This document shows positions 1-6,904 of a stretch of 39,401 nucleotides of DNA, piece by piece. The notes under the pieces were generated by a model that saw only the letters and a list, made by a program, of their open reading frames with translations, made no database searches and had not been told where the DNA came from. Numbering within the stretch: position 1 is the stretch's first letter; each line of letters opens with the position of its first letter. Position numbers and translations under genes: made by a program. The stretch comes from Lachnoclostridium sp. UBA3262. GTDB taxonomy: Bacteria; Bacillota; Clostridia; Lachnospirales; Lachnospiraceae. The stretch lies in assembly GCA_002362575.1 (NCBI GenBank), contig DEUM01000003.1, positions 1-39,401 on the forward strand. The letters are read 5' to 3'.

Positions 1-245
1 TCAGGCAGCTGCACAACTTTTTCTGCTTTCTCTTGTTCATCTCTAAATATTATCTCATTTCCCGTCGTAAGAAAGGCTATCTTTCCATTTAATTGTACAA
101 AAGAACAGTTTGATAATATCGGTCCAAGCATAGATGAATCCTTATTTTCTTTCTTTATACTATGATTTCCATCAGCAAAAGAGCATCCGCTCATAATGCC
201 CATAATACTTATACATAAAGCAAAATATAAAATATGTTTTTTCAC
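1..245 (-). CDS. Lipoprotein, 3' end beyond window
   Basis: N-terminal 81 residues of a lipoprotein; the rest lies beyond the left edge. The start is GTG at 243-245, with AAAGGA about 11 bases upstream. An ATG slightly further upstream is in another frame. The protein opens with KK, a hydrophobic stretch, then a lipobox ending in IMSGC with the lipidation Cys at residue 21. A short charged linker follows, then a segment (FVQLNGKIAFLTTGNEIIF) that looks like the first blade of a beta-propeller. It is the last visible member of a minus-strand series and starts 56 bases after the stop of the 407-residue lipoprotein, whose general design it shares. Substrate or partner cannot be read from the sequence. 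Lipoprotein status is fairly sure; the propeller fold is inferred from the short beta-rich pattern. Confidence 0.7.
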   Translation of the reverse strand, partial: MKKHILYFALCISIMGIMSGCSFADGNHSIKKENKDSSMLGPILSNCSFVQLNGKIAFLTTGNEIIFRDEQEKAEKVVQLP

Positions 246-301
246 TTATATCTATTCCTTTCATGTTATAGTATCTTTTATATAAATCAACATTTCTTCT
301 A

Positions 302-1525
302 TTAAATTTCGGCTATCTTTTTCTCATGTTCTCCATCAAAATCCATGTAATATATCACATCTTCCTCTACTGCATCCTCATCATAAGCCTCTCTTTCCTT
401 ATACTTATTTACAAAAAGCCCTTCTTTTGTATACGTTACTTTTTCTAGTTTTCTTTTGCTGATAACTTTATCCGCACCTTTTTTCAGGTTCTTTCGATGT
501 AACACATGTTTATCATCAATATAAAAAATATCATCCCCCGAAAAATCACAGTCAACGATTTTCTTATTGCATACACGCTTTATTTTACCATTATCTTTTA
601 TTGGAAACCAATATACATTATATTTGGGTTCATAATTGATTTCTTTATTTTTTTCATAAAACTCGTCCATAATAAACAGATTATTTCCTGACATACGGAA
701 ATAAGGACATTGATACTTTAATTTTTTCTTATCATATTCCGGCTGTTCATATTGCAACAGCTTTCTTTCCTTGCCAGTTTCCAACGCTTTACTTTTCAGC
801 ATAAACTGGTTACCATTATTTAGGGAATAATAAATTTCCCCATTCATAATCCCCTGTAAATGTATTTTATCTTCTTCTTTTCCAAGTGCGATTGTTCTTA
901 TTTTCTTCCCATTCATATCTATTTCATCCAAGTTTTCAGTATGATAAAGGTCGTTTATATATATCTTTTCGTTATACACAAAGACATCAAGAAAATCTTC
1001 ATACATGGCAGAACAATTTATTGTTTTCGTTTTCCATGAATCTAAATCAACCGACATAAACTTAACAGTTTGTTTTTCATTAAAAAGCTCAGCATCACTT
1101 CGCAATACTAAATATAATTTCCCTCTATATATGCCCCAGTTTTGAGTCCAGTCGTTCAATTTCAAATCAAATTCTCCTAGTTTTTTTCCTTTATCCATAT
1201 AAACATTTTCTGTTCCGAAAGGCATCTCAACCTTATAATAGAAGTGATTATCTTTTACAAAACAACCTATACTTTCATCGCACAATTTTGCTCCAACATC
1301 GTTTTTATCTACTTCCTCAGTTTTCAGTTTTTGTCGATTTCCCAAAGCGTCTTCAAACGTAATATTCAGTGATTCTTTTATTACCTGTTTCTGTTTGGTA
1401 TCCATCTCTTTTACCTTATCTTCGTGCGCTGGTTTTTCACTCATTGTGTTTTGAACTCTGCCCCCACAGGATGTTTCTACAATAAATGCAAAGAAAAACA
1501 CACAATATAATATAATTTTTTTCAT
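302..1525 (-). CDS. Lipoprotein with probable beta-propeller domain
   Basis: 407-residue predicted lipoprotein. ATG at 1525 is chosen because an AGGAAGGTGG ribosome binding site lies about 8 bases upstream; an in-frame GTG at 1549 would lengthen the signal peptide without a site of its own. The signal peptide MKKIILYCVFFFAFIVETSC puts the lipidation Cys at residue 20. A Lys/Glu-rich linker follows, then repeated short beta segments of the type yxNGxxYY, MNGEIYYSLNNG and NNLFIMDEF, ending in DDIFYIDDK and YYMDFDGEH. This pattern resembles the DUF5050-type propellers of clostridial lipoproteins, but that assignment comes from pattern memory only. It starts 25 bases after the stop of the 143-residue cytosolic protein, so the two are probably co-transcribed. 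Function unknown; a surface sensor or binding role is possible. Confidence 0.75.
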   Translation of the reverse strand: MKKIILYCVFFFAFIVETSCGGRVQNTMSEKPAHEDKVKEMDTKQKQVIKESLNITFEDALGNRQKLKTEEVDKNDVGAKLCDESIGCFVKDNHFYYKVEMPFGTENVYMDKGKKLGEFDLKLNDWTQNWGIYRGKLYLVLRSDAELFNEKQTVKFMSVDLDSWKTKTINCSAMYEDFLDVFVYNEKIYINDLYHTENLDEIDMNGKKIRTIALGKEEDKIHLQGIMNGEIYYSLNNGNQFMLKSKALETGKERKLLQYEQPEYDKKKLKYQCPYFRMSGNNLFIMDEFYEKNKEINYEPKYNVYWFPIKDNGKIKRVCNKKIVDCDFSGDDIFYIDDKHVLHRKNLKKGADKVISKRKLEKVTYTKEGLFVNKYKEREAYDEDAVEEDVIYYMDFDGEHEKKIAEI

Positions 1526-1550
1526 ATCAAACACCACCTTCCTTTCCACT

Positions 1551-1982
1551 TTACAATTCTAAATCATACAATTTCCACTTTCTTTTTACGGGCCGTACAT
1601 AATCCCTCCAGTAATCTCTCATATTTTTTGCTGTCTCCCAACAATCAATATCGGGTATTCCCTGTAACATATCTGATATGTCATATATCAAGTCTATCTC
1701 CCTGTTTTCTATAGCCTTTAATAAAAGCTCTAAGGACTTACATATAAACCTTTCTATCTTCCAATGAACCTTATTGTTATCCAAAGGAGAAGAATCCAAT
1801 ATATATGATTCCATATGAATATGAGGCGCCTTGATTTTTATCAAATCGAATAATGTCTTGTAATTATGATTTATTATAGAATCTTTTAACGCTGCTGTGA
1901 TATTATGTAAGTCTTTATCAGTTGTATTGTTTCTACAATAAACCATAACTTCTTTTATATTATATAACAATATCTTATCCAT
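1551..1982 (-). CDS. Unrecognised 143-residue cytosolic protein
   Basis: I do not recognise this family firmly. ATG at 1982 is favoured because a run of six G lies about 6 bases upstream; an earlier in-frame start at 2003 has no such site. The protein is mostly helical in appearance, with no signal peptide or membrane segment. Near the C terminus it has a DISDMLQGIPDID segment followed by YWRDYVRPVKRKW, and this pairing of an acidic helix with a Trp/Arg-rich tail recalls small proteins found near secreted toxins. That hint is weak. It sits between two other accessory genes, 91 bases after the 182-residue protein and 25 bases before a lipoprotein. Immunity protein is a possible role but unproven. 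Confidence 0.6.
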   Translation of the reverse strand: MDKILLYNIKEVMVYCRNNTTDKDLHNITAALKDSIINHNYKTLFDLIKIKAPHIHMESYILDSSPLDNNKVHWKIERFICKSLELLLKAIENREIDLIYDISDMLQGIPDIDCWETAKNMRDYWRDYVRPVKRKWKLYDLEL

Positions 1983-2073
1983 CAATATCCCCCCTATTAT
2001 CATCCGATTTCTACATTCTCAGCCTATTTATTTAATTTTCTTCTTTTCTCTCCGCTATAATCGGTACTAAATG

Positions 2074-2622
2074 TTATGTACTATGAACATTAATAGAGAT
2101 TTTATTTTCTCTAATCATTCTCTTTACACATGTATATATATTACTTGGTATAATTAAATTATCATCCCAATACGTTTCATATAGAATAAAACTTTCTTTT
2201 TGTATTTCTAATATTTTCATATCAGTATCCTCGGCTGGCTCGAACCCCAATATTATCATCTCTACACATACATTGGTTACTATTTCCCATAACTTCACAA
2301 AAAGCTTTTCCCAATATAAATCTGAATTTTCACAAAAGTTCAATGTCACATCACAAGTTCGACCATCATTACTGATAACTACTAAAACATCTTCAATTTT
2401 ACTTCCTAATATTATATACCGAAAATAAATATTTGCATTTCCTCCATTTGTAAAATATCTATCTATATTACTAACCTGCTGGAATGATAAATCCAAACAA
2501 TTTTCAGAATCCCAAAAATGCGATGAAATAATATTTTTTTCATCTATATTCAAAGCTTTTAACAAAAAATGAGACATTTCATTTGCAATAATATTTTTAA
2601 ATACAATTTCTAAATTTTCCAT
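2074..2622 (-). CDS. Unrecognised 182-residue cytosolic protein
   Basis: No family recognised. The reading frame opens at a TTG (2670) and has an ATG at 2622. I prefer the ATG (MENLEIVF), although its AAGGA lies about 13 bases upstream, longer than normal; the start is therefore uncertain. There is no signal peptide. The middle alternates beta strands (ANIYFRYIILGS, DVLVVISNDGRTCDVTLNF), followed by an amphipathic helix (YWEKLFVKLWEIV) and an acidic C-terminal half. The shape, size and position among lipoproteins and a toxin-antitoxin unit would fit an immunity or accessory protein, but nothing in the sequence proves it. Base composition is very AT-rich, like the rest of this segment. Confidence 0.6.
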   Translation of the reverse strand: MENLEIVFKNIIANEMSHFLLKALNIDEKNIISSHFWDSENCLDLSFQQVSNIDRYFTNGGNANIYFRYIILGSKIEDVLVVISNDGRTCDVTLNFCENSDLYWEKLFVKLWEIVTNVCVEMIILGFEPAEDTDMKILEIQKESFILYETYWDDNLIIPSNIYTCVKRMIRENKISINVHST

Positions 2623-2708
2623 AGTTATCTTAAATATCCTTTTCCTTGTTACAATTATAAAAATAGACAAATTGCTTCTCTATTTTATCTGGATTATTTC
2701 CTGTTTAT

Positions 2709-3419
2709 TCATCTATCCAGAAACTCGTATCCTTTTGAATAAATCCCGTAAATATTCTTATCAAAAACATATAAATCGTCAAATAGAGTAGCAGAAAATT
2801 TTTTGCTCTTATTATTATTTAATGATATTTCCCATACTCCGGTATTTGCGGCATTTTCAACATAGTACAGTCCTCCCAAACTACTCTTTTCTGTATCAAT
2901 TACAGTTCCTAATACAAATAGTTTTCCTTGCATATATCTTACTTTCAGAAAATCATACGCATATGGTTTATTTTCTTTACAGCAAAATATCTCCTTTGGA
3001 ACTTTTTTTCGCGGAAAATTCAAAGAGTATCTCCTCGCTCATGCCATTATGTTTACAAATAGACGAAGTCTTTTCACCCATTCGTAATCCTATAATTTCT
3101 CCCTCTACAACCAACATACTGTTTAATCCTCAAAAAAAATTCTATCATTTTGAATATAAAACTTATCCGCTATTTTTTTTACAAAATTTGTTCTTTCTCC
3201 TGTATCTATATCAATCCTCTTCATCCATTCACCTTCATTCAAATATATTTTATTCTTATAAATTTGAAAAGGTTGAGATATATTTTGGCTTTTATCATTT
3301 GAAGTATCTGATTGTTTGCTCGAAATTAAATATTGTATCCAACTTTCATTCTTTTCTTCCATACATCCAGTTAGTAAAAAAATAGTAACTAAAAGCAATG
3401 TAACTATTCGTATCTTCAC
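2709..3419 (-). pseudogene. Broken lipoprotein gene, two frameshifts
   Basis: This stretch reads as one lipoprotein gene broken twice. It begins at GTG (3417-3419) behind an AGGAGGGG site. The signal peptide ends in the lipobox LLTGC (Cys at residue 19), and the frame stops at 3123. The next piece (VVEGEIIGLRMGEKTSS and onward) continues in a second frame and needs one extra base near 3124-3130 to join. The third piece (VPKEIFCCKENKPYAYDF to the stop at 2709) continues in a third frame and needs one base removed from the A7 tract (T7 on the plus strand, 3003-3009). With both changes the 711 bases encode a continuous 236-residue protein with propeller-like beta segments such as GKLFVLGTVID and KNIYGIYSKGYEF. 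The cause may be decay, phase-like variation or sequencing error. Confidence 0.7.
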
Positions 3420-3470
3420 TTTTGTTCTCCCCTCCTAATTACAGTTTTTCAAACTAAATTTGTTAAAACA

Positions 3471-3656
3471 ATTTTACCATAATCCAAATGAAATCTCTAT
3501 CTCTAATTATTAAATTTCACAATTCCAGTTCACCCCTCAAAATTTGTTTTTATCAAGTGTACAATATAATTACAGGAATACTGTATAAATAATAGGAGTG
3601 ACCTACATTCGGCCACTCCTAATCATTTTTAACAACGTTATTTCAATATTTTAGAA
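3471..3656. repeat. Duplicated hairpin-promoter element, copy A
   Basis: Intergenic copy A of an element also found at 4209-4388. The core at 3593-3656 matches 4325-4388 at 61 of 64 bases. It starts with an inverted repeat: AGGAGTG at 3594-3600 and CACTCCT at 3614-3620, seven-base loop when read as minus-strand RNA with G-U pairs. On the plus strand the hairpin is followed by ATTTTT; on the minus strand the downstream bases are only weakly T-rich. Towards the downstream gene the similarity is patchier but returns at 3471-3495, where the minus strand reads TTATGGTAAAAT, an extended -10-like motif shared with copy B. The core ends 12 bases after the ParE-type toxin stop. Nothing else is visible in the 3420-3668 gap. 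Confidence 0.75.
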
Positions 3657-3668
3657 TTAACATCTCTC

Positions 3669-4007
3669 CTACATATTACTTTCAATCCAGCGCTTAATTA
3701 TGTACTCCCAATCCATGCCATCCTGCAATACACGAAGCACAGTTACTACCATCTTTTCTTCATCTACCGTATAAAATAGTAAGTAATTACTATTTGGTTT
3801 CATATAGATATCATATCCCCGGTATTGAAATCCCGTGGTTTCATATCCAGTTGGCAGTGTATCCAATCCCTGTGCAGCTTTCTTTATCTTAGCGGAAAAG
3901 TTCTGAGCATAATCACGGTATTTAAAATTTTCAATGATATACCGCTTCTTATTCATGACATCCATTTTTCCACTCTGTGCTATTACCACTTTATATCGTT
4001 TTGCCAT
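3669..4007 (-). CDS. RelE/ParE-family toxin
   Basis: 112-residue toxin of the RelE/ParE superfamily. The small basic protein has the expected order: an N-terminal beta strand (YKVVIAQSG), two helices (NKKRYIIENF; YAQNFSAKIKKAAQGL), then LPTGYETTGFQYRGYDIY, LLFYTVDEEKMVVTVLRVL and the terminal QDGMDWEYII, which corresponds to the RVLHxRxDW ending of the family. Members either cleave mRNA on the ribosome or poison gyrase; the sequence alone does not decide which. ATG at 4007 has TAGGGAG six bases upstream and lies 9 bases after the stop of the antitoxin gene, the usual antitoxin-first order. The pair lies between two copies of a duplicated intergenic element. Confidence 0.88.
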   Translation of the reverse strand: MAKRYKVVIAQSGKMDVMNKKRYIIENFKYRDYAQNFSAKIKKAAQGLDTLPTGYETTGFQYRGYDIYMKPNSNYLLFYTVDEEKMVVTVLRVLQDGMDWEYIIKRWIESNM

Positions 4008-4016
4008 TTGTACTCC

Positions 4017-4175
4017 CTATACTCTGTCAATTTCATCCCATGCCTCATCAATCGTCTGAACTCTGCCATTTTCCATATCGTCAATGGCTTCATCCAGTTT
4101 CCCCAACAAGACATCCATAGAATCATTGATTGTATAAGTAGGTTCTACTGTTTTCACAGCCTCTGCTAATGCCAT
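4017..4175 (-). CDS. Short antitoxin partner of the RelE/ParE toxin
   Basis: 52 residues, starting MALAEAVKTV at ATG 4175, with AAGGGTG about 6 bases upstream. A second ATG six bases earlier (4181) is too close to that site to be used. The C-terminal half is acidic and helical (GKLDEAIDDMENGRVQTIDE, then AWDEIDRV), as expected for the strand-and-helix region that wraps a RelE/ParE toxin. The family assignment rests mainly on position: it ends 9 bases before the toxin start. There is no room for a full ribbon-helix-helix or helix-turn-helix DNA-binding domain, which is unusual if it represses its own promoter. It may belong with the short addiction-module proteins, which are of similar size. 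Confidence 0.72.
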   Translation of the reverse strand: MALAEAVKTVEPTYTINDSMDVLLGKLDEAIDDMENGRVQTIDEAWDEIDRV

Positions 4176-4208
4176 GTTCATCACCCTTTCCAAAATTCTG
4201 ATAATAAT

Positions 4209-4388
4209 ATATTACCATAATTCCAAAGAAATATCCATTCCTGTTTTCAAAATTTAAAAGTCGTGCCATAAAAACTTTTCATAAAATATAGGAATATGGG
4301 TGTAAGAATAATGTAGAAATAGTGTAGGAGTGACCGACATTCAGCCACTCCTAATCATTTTTAACAACGTTATTTTAATATTTTAGAA
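4209..4388. repeat. Duplicated hairpin-promoter element, copy B
   Basis: Second copy of the element at 3471-3656, in the same orientation and about 732 bases away. The core 4325-4388 differs from copy A at only three positions. Inverted repeat arms are AGGAGTG (4326-4332) and CACTCCT (4346-4352). One difference changes a C-G pair to U-G on the minus strand, so the stem is kept. The core ends 14 bases after the stop of the GGGtGRT gene, nearly the same spacing as copy A after the toxin gene. At 4209-4217 the minus strand reads TGGTAATAT, the counterpart of TGGTAAAAT in copy A, and it lies just upstream of the antitoxin gene. Confidence 0.75.
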
Positions 4389-4396
4389 ATTTCCAG

Positions 4397-4415
4397 CGGC
4401 AATTAAAAATTGCCG
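4397..4415 (-). terminator. Hairpin overlapping the GGGtGRT stop codon
   Basis: Perfect 8-base inverted repeat, CGGCAATT and AATTGCCG, around a three-base loop that contains the stop codon of the GGGtGRT gene (4403-4405). The following minus-strand bases (CTGGAAATTTCTAAAATATT) are AT-rich without a pure T run. It may act together with the hairpin of repeat copy B about 50 bases further on. Terminator function is inferred from position. Confidence 0.5.
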
Positions 4416-5413
4416 TTGTCTGCTGCTTCCTGCACGGAAACGGCAACTGCAACTGTCATACCGACCATTGGGTTATTTCCAGCGCCAATCAGTCCCATCA
4501 TCTCAACGTGCGCAGGCACGGAAGATGAACCGGCGAACTGTGCGTCGCTGTGCATACGTCCCAATGTATCTGTCATACCGTAGGAAGCAGGACCTGCCGC
4601 CATGTTATCCGGGTGAAGGGTACGTCCTGTACCACCGCCGGAAGCTACGGAGAAATACTTCTTACCCTGCTCAATACATTCCTTCTTATATGTACCTGCT
4701 ACCGGATGCTGGAAACGTGTCGGGTTTGTGGAGTTACCGGTAATCGACACATCAACACCCTCTTTGTGCATGATAGCAACGCCTTCACACACATCATTTG
4801 CGCCATAGCAGTTTACCTTTGAGCGAAGTCCGGAGGAATATGCTGTTCTGGAAACCTCTTTTACTTCATTTGTATATGGATCATACTCTGTCTCTACAAA
4901 AGTAAAGCCGTTGATACGGGAAATAATCTGTGCAGCATCTTTTCCAAGTCCGTTCAAAATAACACGGAGCGGTTTCTTACGAACCTTATTTGCCTTCTCG
5001 GCAATACCGATTGCCCCCTCAGCAGCGGCAAAGGACTCATGTCCGGCAAGGAAGCAGAAGCAGTCTGTCTCCTCCTCCAAGAGCATTTTCCCTAAGTTAC
5101 CGTGTCCTAATCCTACTTTACGTGTGTCGGCAACAGAACCCGGAATACAAAAAGCCTGTAAGCCAATTCCGATTGCTGCAGCAGCGTCGGCAGCTCTGCG
5201 GCATCCCTTCTTAATTGCGATAGCAGCGCCTACGGTGTAAGCCCAGCACGCATTTTCAAAACAAATTGGCTGAATACCCTTAATCTGGTCATAAACATTC
5301 AGACCGGCATCCTTCGTTATCTTCTCTGCTTCTTCGATAGAGGAGATACCATATTCCGCTAAGACGCCATTGATTTTATCAATTCTTCTTTCATATGATT
5401 CAAATAATGCCAT
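4403..5413 (-). CDS. GGGtGRT family protein
   Basis: 336-residue member of the family named for its GGGtGRT motif, which is visible as SGGGTGRTLHPDN with the motif at residues 259-265. No reaction is established for the family as far as I know. The protein is soluble and rich in small residues. It contains nine Cys (51, 56, 71, 89, 118, 120, 202, 209, 246), including an FENACWAY segment and a DCFCFLAGHES segment that could bind metal or an Fe-S cluster. ATG at 5413 has GAGGAGG 9 bases upstream. It lies 18 bases after the NifU-like scaffold gene and is clearly co-transcribed with it. The pairing is conserved in anaerobic Firmicutes, from my knowledge of these annotations. Direct involvement in cluster delivery is inference. 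Confidence 0.9.
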   Translation of the reverse strand: MALFESYERRIDKINGVLAEYGISSIEEAEKITKDAGLNVYDQIKGIQPICFENACWAYTVGAAIAIKKGCRRAADAAAAIGIGLQAFCIPGSVADTRKVGLGHGNLGKMLLEEETDCFCFLAGHESFAAAEGAIGIAEKANKVRKKPLRVILNGLGKDAAQIISRINGFTFVETEYDPYTNEVKEVSRTAYSSGLRSKVNCYGANDVCEGVAIMHKEGVDVSITGNSTNPTRFQHPVAGTYKKECIEQGKKYFSVASGGGTGRTLHPDNMAAGPASYGMTDTLGRMHSDAQFAGSSSVPAHVEMMGLIGAGNNPMVGMTVAVAVSVQEAADNGNF

Positions 5414-5431
5414 TATCTCGTTCCTCCTCTA

Positions 5432-6136
5432 TTATTTAATTTCTTCATCAGTTCTCGGATCAATGATTTTTACTGCATCCTCAACGCGTCCATACTGTCC
5501 GCATGCTTTTTCGTAAGCAGTGTTTGGATCATCACCCTTCTTGATGAAGTCAGTCATTTTACCAAGACTTACAAACTTGTAACCAATAATCAAATCATTT
5601 TCATCCAATGCAATTCCGGTTACATAACCCTCTGCCATCTCCAGATAGCGAGGTCCCTTCTTTAATGTACCGTACATTGTGCCGACCTGAGAACGAAGCC
5701 CCTTTCCAAGGTCCTCCAGACCAGCGCCAACCGGAAGTCCATCCTCCGAAAAAGCACTCTGTGTTCTTCCGTATACAATCTGTAAAAATAATTCTCTCAT
5801 TGCTGTATTGATGGCATCACATACAAGGTCTGTGTTCAGAGCTTCCATTACGGTTCTTCCCGGAAGAATCTCTGCAGCCATGGCAGCCGAGTGAGTCATT
5901 CCTGAACATCCGATAGTCTCTACTAATGCCTCCTGAATAATACCCTCTTTTACATTCAGGGAAAGTTTACATGCTCCCTGCTGTGGTGCACACCAGCCTA
6001 CACCATGTGTAAAGCCGGAAATATCTTTTACTTCTTTCGCTTTTACCCATTTTGCTTCTTCTGGAATCGGCGCGCAACCGTGATTCACACCCTGAGCAAC
6101 TGGGCACATGTTTTCTACTTCTTGTGAATAAATCAT
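5432..6136 (-). CDS. NifU/IscU-like Fe-S scaffold protein
   Basis: 234 residues starting MIYSQEVENM at ATG 6136, chosen because AAAGGAG lies seven bases upstream; the frame stays open to 6163 without another site. Cys49 and Cys56 (GWCAPQQGACKL) and Cys77 (ETIGCSGMTHSAAMAAEIL) correspond to the first two cluster-binding regions of IscU/NifU-type scaffolds. The third region lacks the usual HC pair; the closest Cys is 106 (DLVCDAIN). A C-terminal extension of about 100 residues is not part of a minimal scaffold. It forms a two-gene operon with the GGGtGRT gene downstream, driven by the promoter at 6175-6203. The scaffold fold is well supported; the client is unknown. Confidence 0.87.
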   Translation of the reverse strand: MIYSQEVENMCPVAQGVNHGCAPIPEEAKWVKAKEVKDISGFTHGVGWCAPQQGACKLSLNVKEGIIQEALVETIGCSGMTHSAAMAAEILPGRTVMEALNTDLVCDAINTAMRELFLQIVYGRTQSAFSEDGLPVGAGLEDLGKGLRSQVGTMYGTLKKGPRYLEMAEGYVTGIALDENDLIIGYKFVSLGKMTDFIKKGDDPNTAYEKACGQYGRVEDAVKIIDPRTDEEIK

Positions 6137-6174
6137 GTCGTAACTCCTTTCAGATTTTTGCATATTCTTTGAAA

Positions 6175-6203
6175 ATAATACAATATTTTCTATAGAATGT
6201 CAA
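6175..6203 (-). promoter_or_regulatory. Sigma-A type promoter of the NifU-like/GGGtGRT operon
   Basis: The minus strand has TTGACA (6198-6203), a 17-base spacer and TATTAT (6175-6180), nearly consensus. The -35 box overlaps the TGA stop codon of the preceding hexapeptide-repeat gene. Predicted start of transcription is around 6168, giving a leader of roughly 30 bases. Confidence 0.8.
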
Positions 6204-6865
6204 TTTTTCTCTACTATCTCGCCCTGTTTTTTATAAATGCTTTCAGCCGGTACATACCCCCTTACCATAGAGAGCGGATAAATATTTGTATGCTTTCCAA
6301 TTATGGAACCCGGATTCAGTATACTGCCGCATCCGATTTCAACTTCATCCCCCAGAACAGCCCCCATCTTTTTCAGATTCGTCTTTACCTTCTCTCCCTT
6401 AACGTTAATTTCAACAAGCGTTTTATCTGACTTCACGTTCGAGGTAATGGAACCGGCGCCCATGTGGGATTTGTAACCGAGAATTGAATCGCCTACATAA
6501 TTATAATGAGGCACTTGTACAGAATCAAATAAAATCACGTTCTTTAATTCTGTTGAATTTCCCACTACTGCATTTTTACCGACAAGTGCATTGCCTCGGA
6601 TAAAAGCACAGTGGCGAACTTCCGCGCCTTCGTCGATAATAGCAGGTCCATGTATGCTTGCTGTTTCCGCAACAACAGCAGACTTTGCAATCCATACATT
6701 CTCGCCAATTTTCTGAAATCGGTCTGCCGGAAGGGATGCGCCTAACTGTATAATAAAGTCCCCGATTTTCGGCAGCACCTCATAAGGGTAGGTAACTCCG
6801 TTAAATATGTCAGCGGCAATGGTGTTTGATAAATCAAACAGGCTGCTGATTTCAATTTCTTTCAT
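6200..6865 (-). CDS. Hexapeptide-repeat (left-handed beta-helix) nucleotidyl/acyltransferase-like protein
   Basis: 221 residues. Residues from about 55 to 205 contain imperfect hexapeptide repeats (VWIAKSAVVAETASIHGPAI, CAFIRGNALVGKNAVVGN, MGAVLGDEVEIGCGSILNPG) that form a left-handed beta-helix, as in the C-terminal half of GlmU. The N-terminal 50 residues are too short for a pyrophosphorylase domain, so although such proteins are often labelled UDP-GlcNAc pyrophosphorylase, only the acyltransferase-like part is present. The segment GDSILGYKSHMGAGSITSN closely resembles the GlmU acetyl-CoA region. ATG at 6865 has AAAGGAG ten bases upstream. The gene starts 39 bases after an exported Big_2 protein. 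Substrate is not evident. Confidence 0.82.
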   Translation of the reverse strand: MKEIEISSLFDLSNTIAADIFNGVTYPYEVLPKIGDFIIQLGASLPADRFQKIGENVWIAKSAVVAETASIHGPAIIDEGAEVRHCAFIRGNALVGKNAVVGNSTELKNVILFDSVQVPHYNYVGDSILGYKSHMGAGSITSNVKSDKTLVEINVKGEKVKTNLKKMGAVLGDEVEIGCGSILNPGSIIGKHTNIYPLSMVRGYVPAESIYKKQGEIVEKN

Positions 6866-6904
6866 GATGATTCTCTCCTTTATATCTTTCTTTTACCTTA
6901 AATA

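Noticed and set aside
3593..4388. The paired repeats as integron attC sites around a toxin-antitoxin cassette
   Set aside because: The size and inverted repeat suggested it, but no GTTRRRY core was found at the expected arm positions and there is no integrase gene in the window.
4911..5240. Plus-strand reading frames opposite the GGGtGRT gene
   Set aside because: They are produced by the codon bias of the Ala/Gly-rich gene on the other strand; no start signals.
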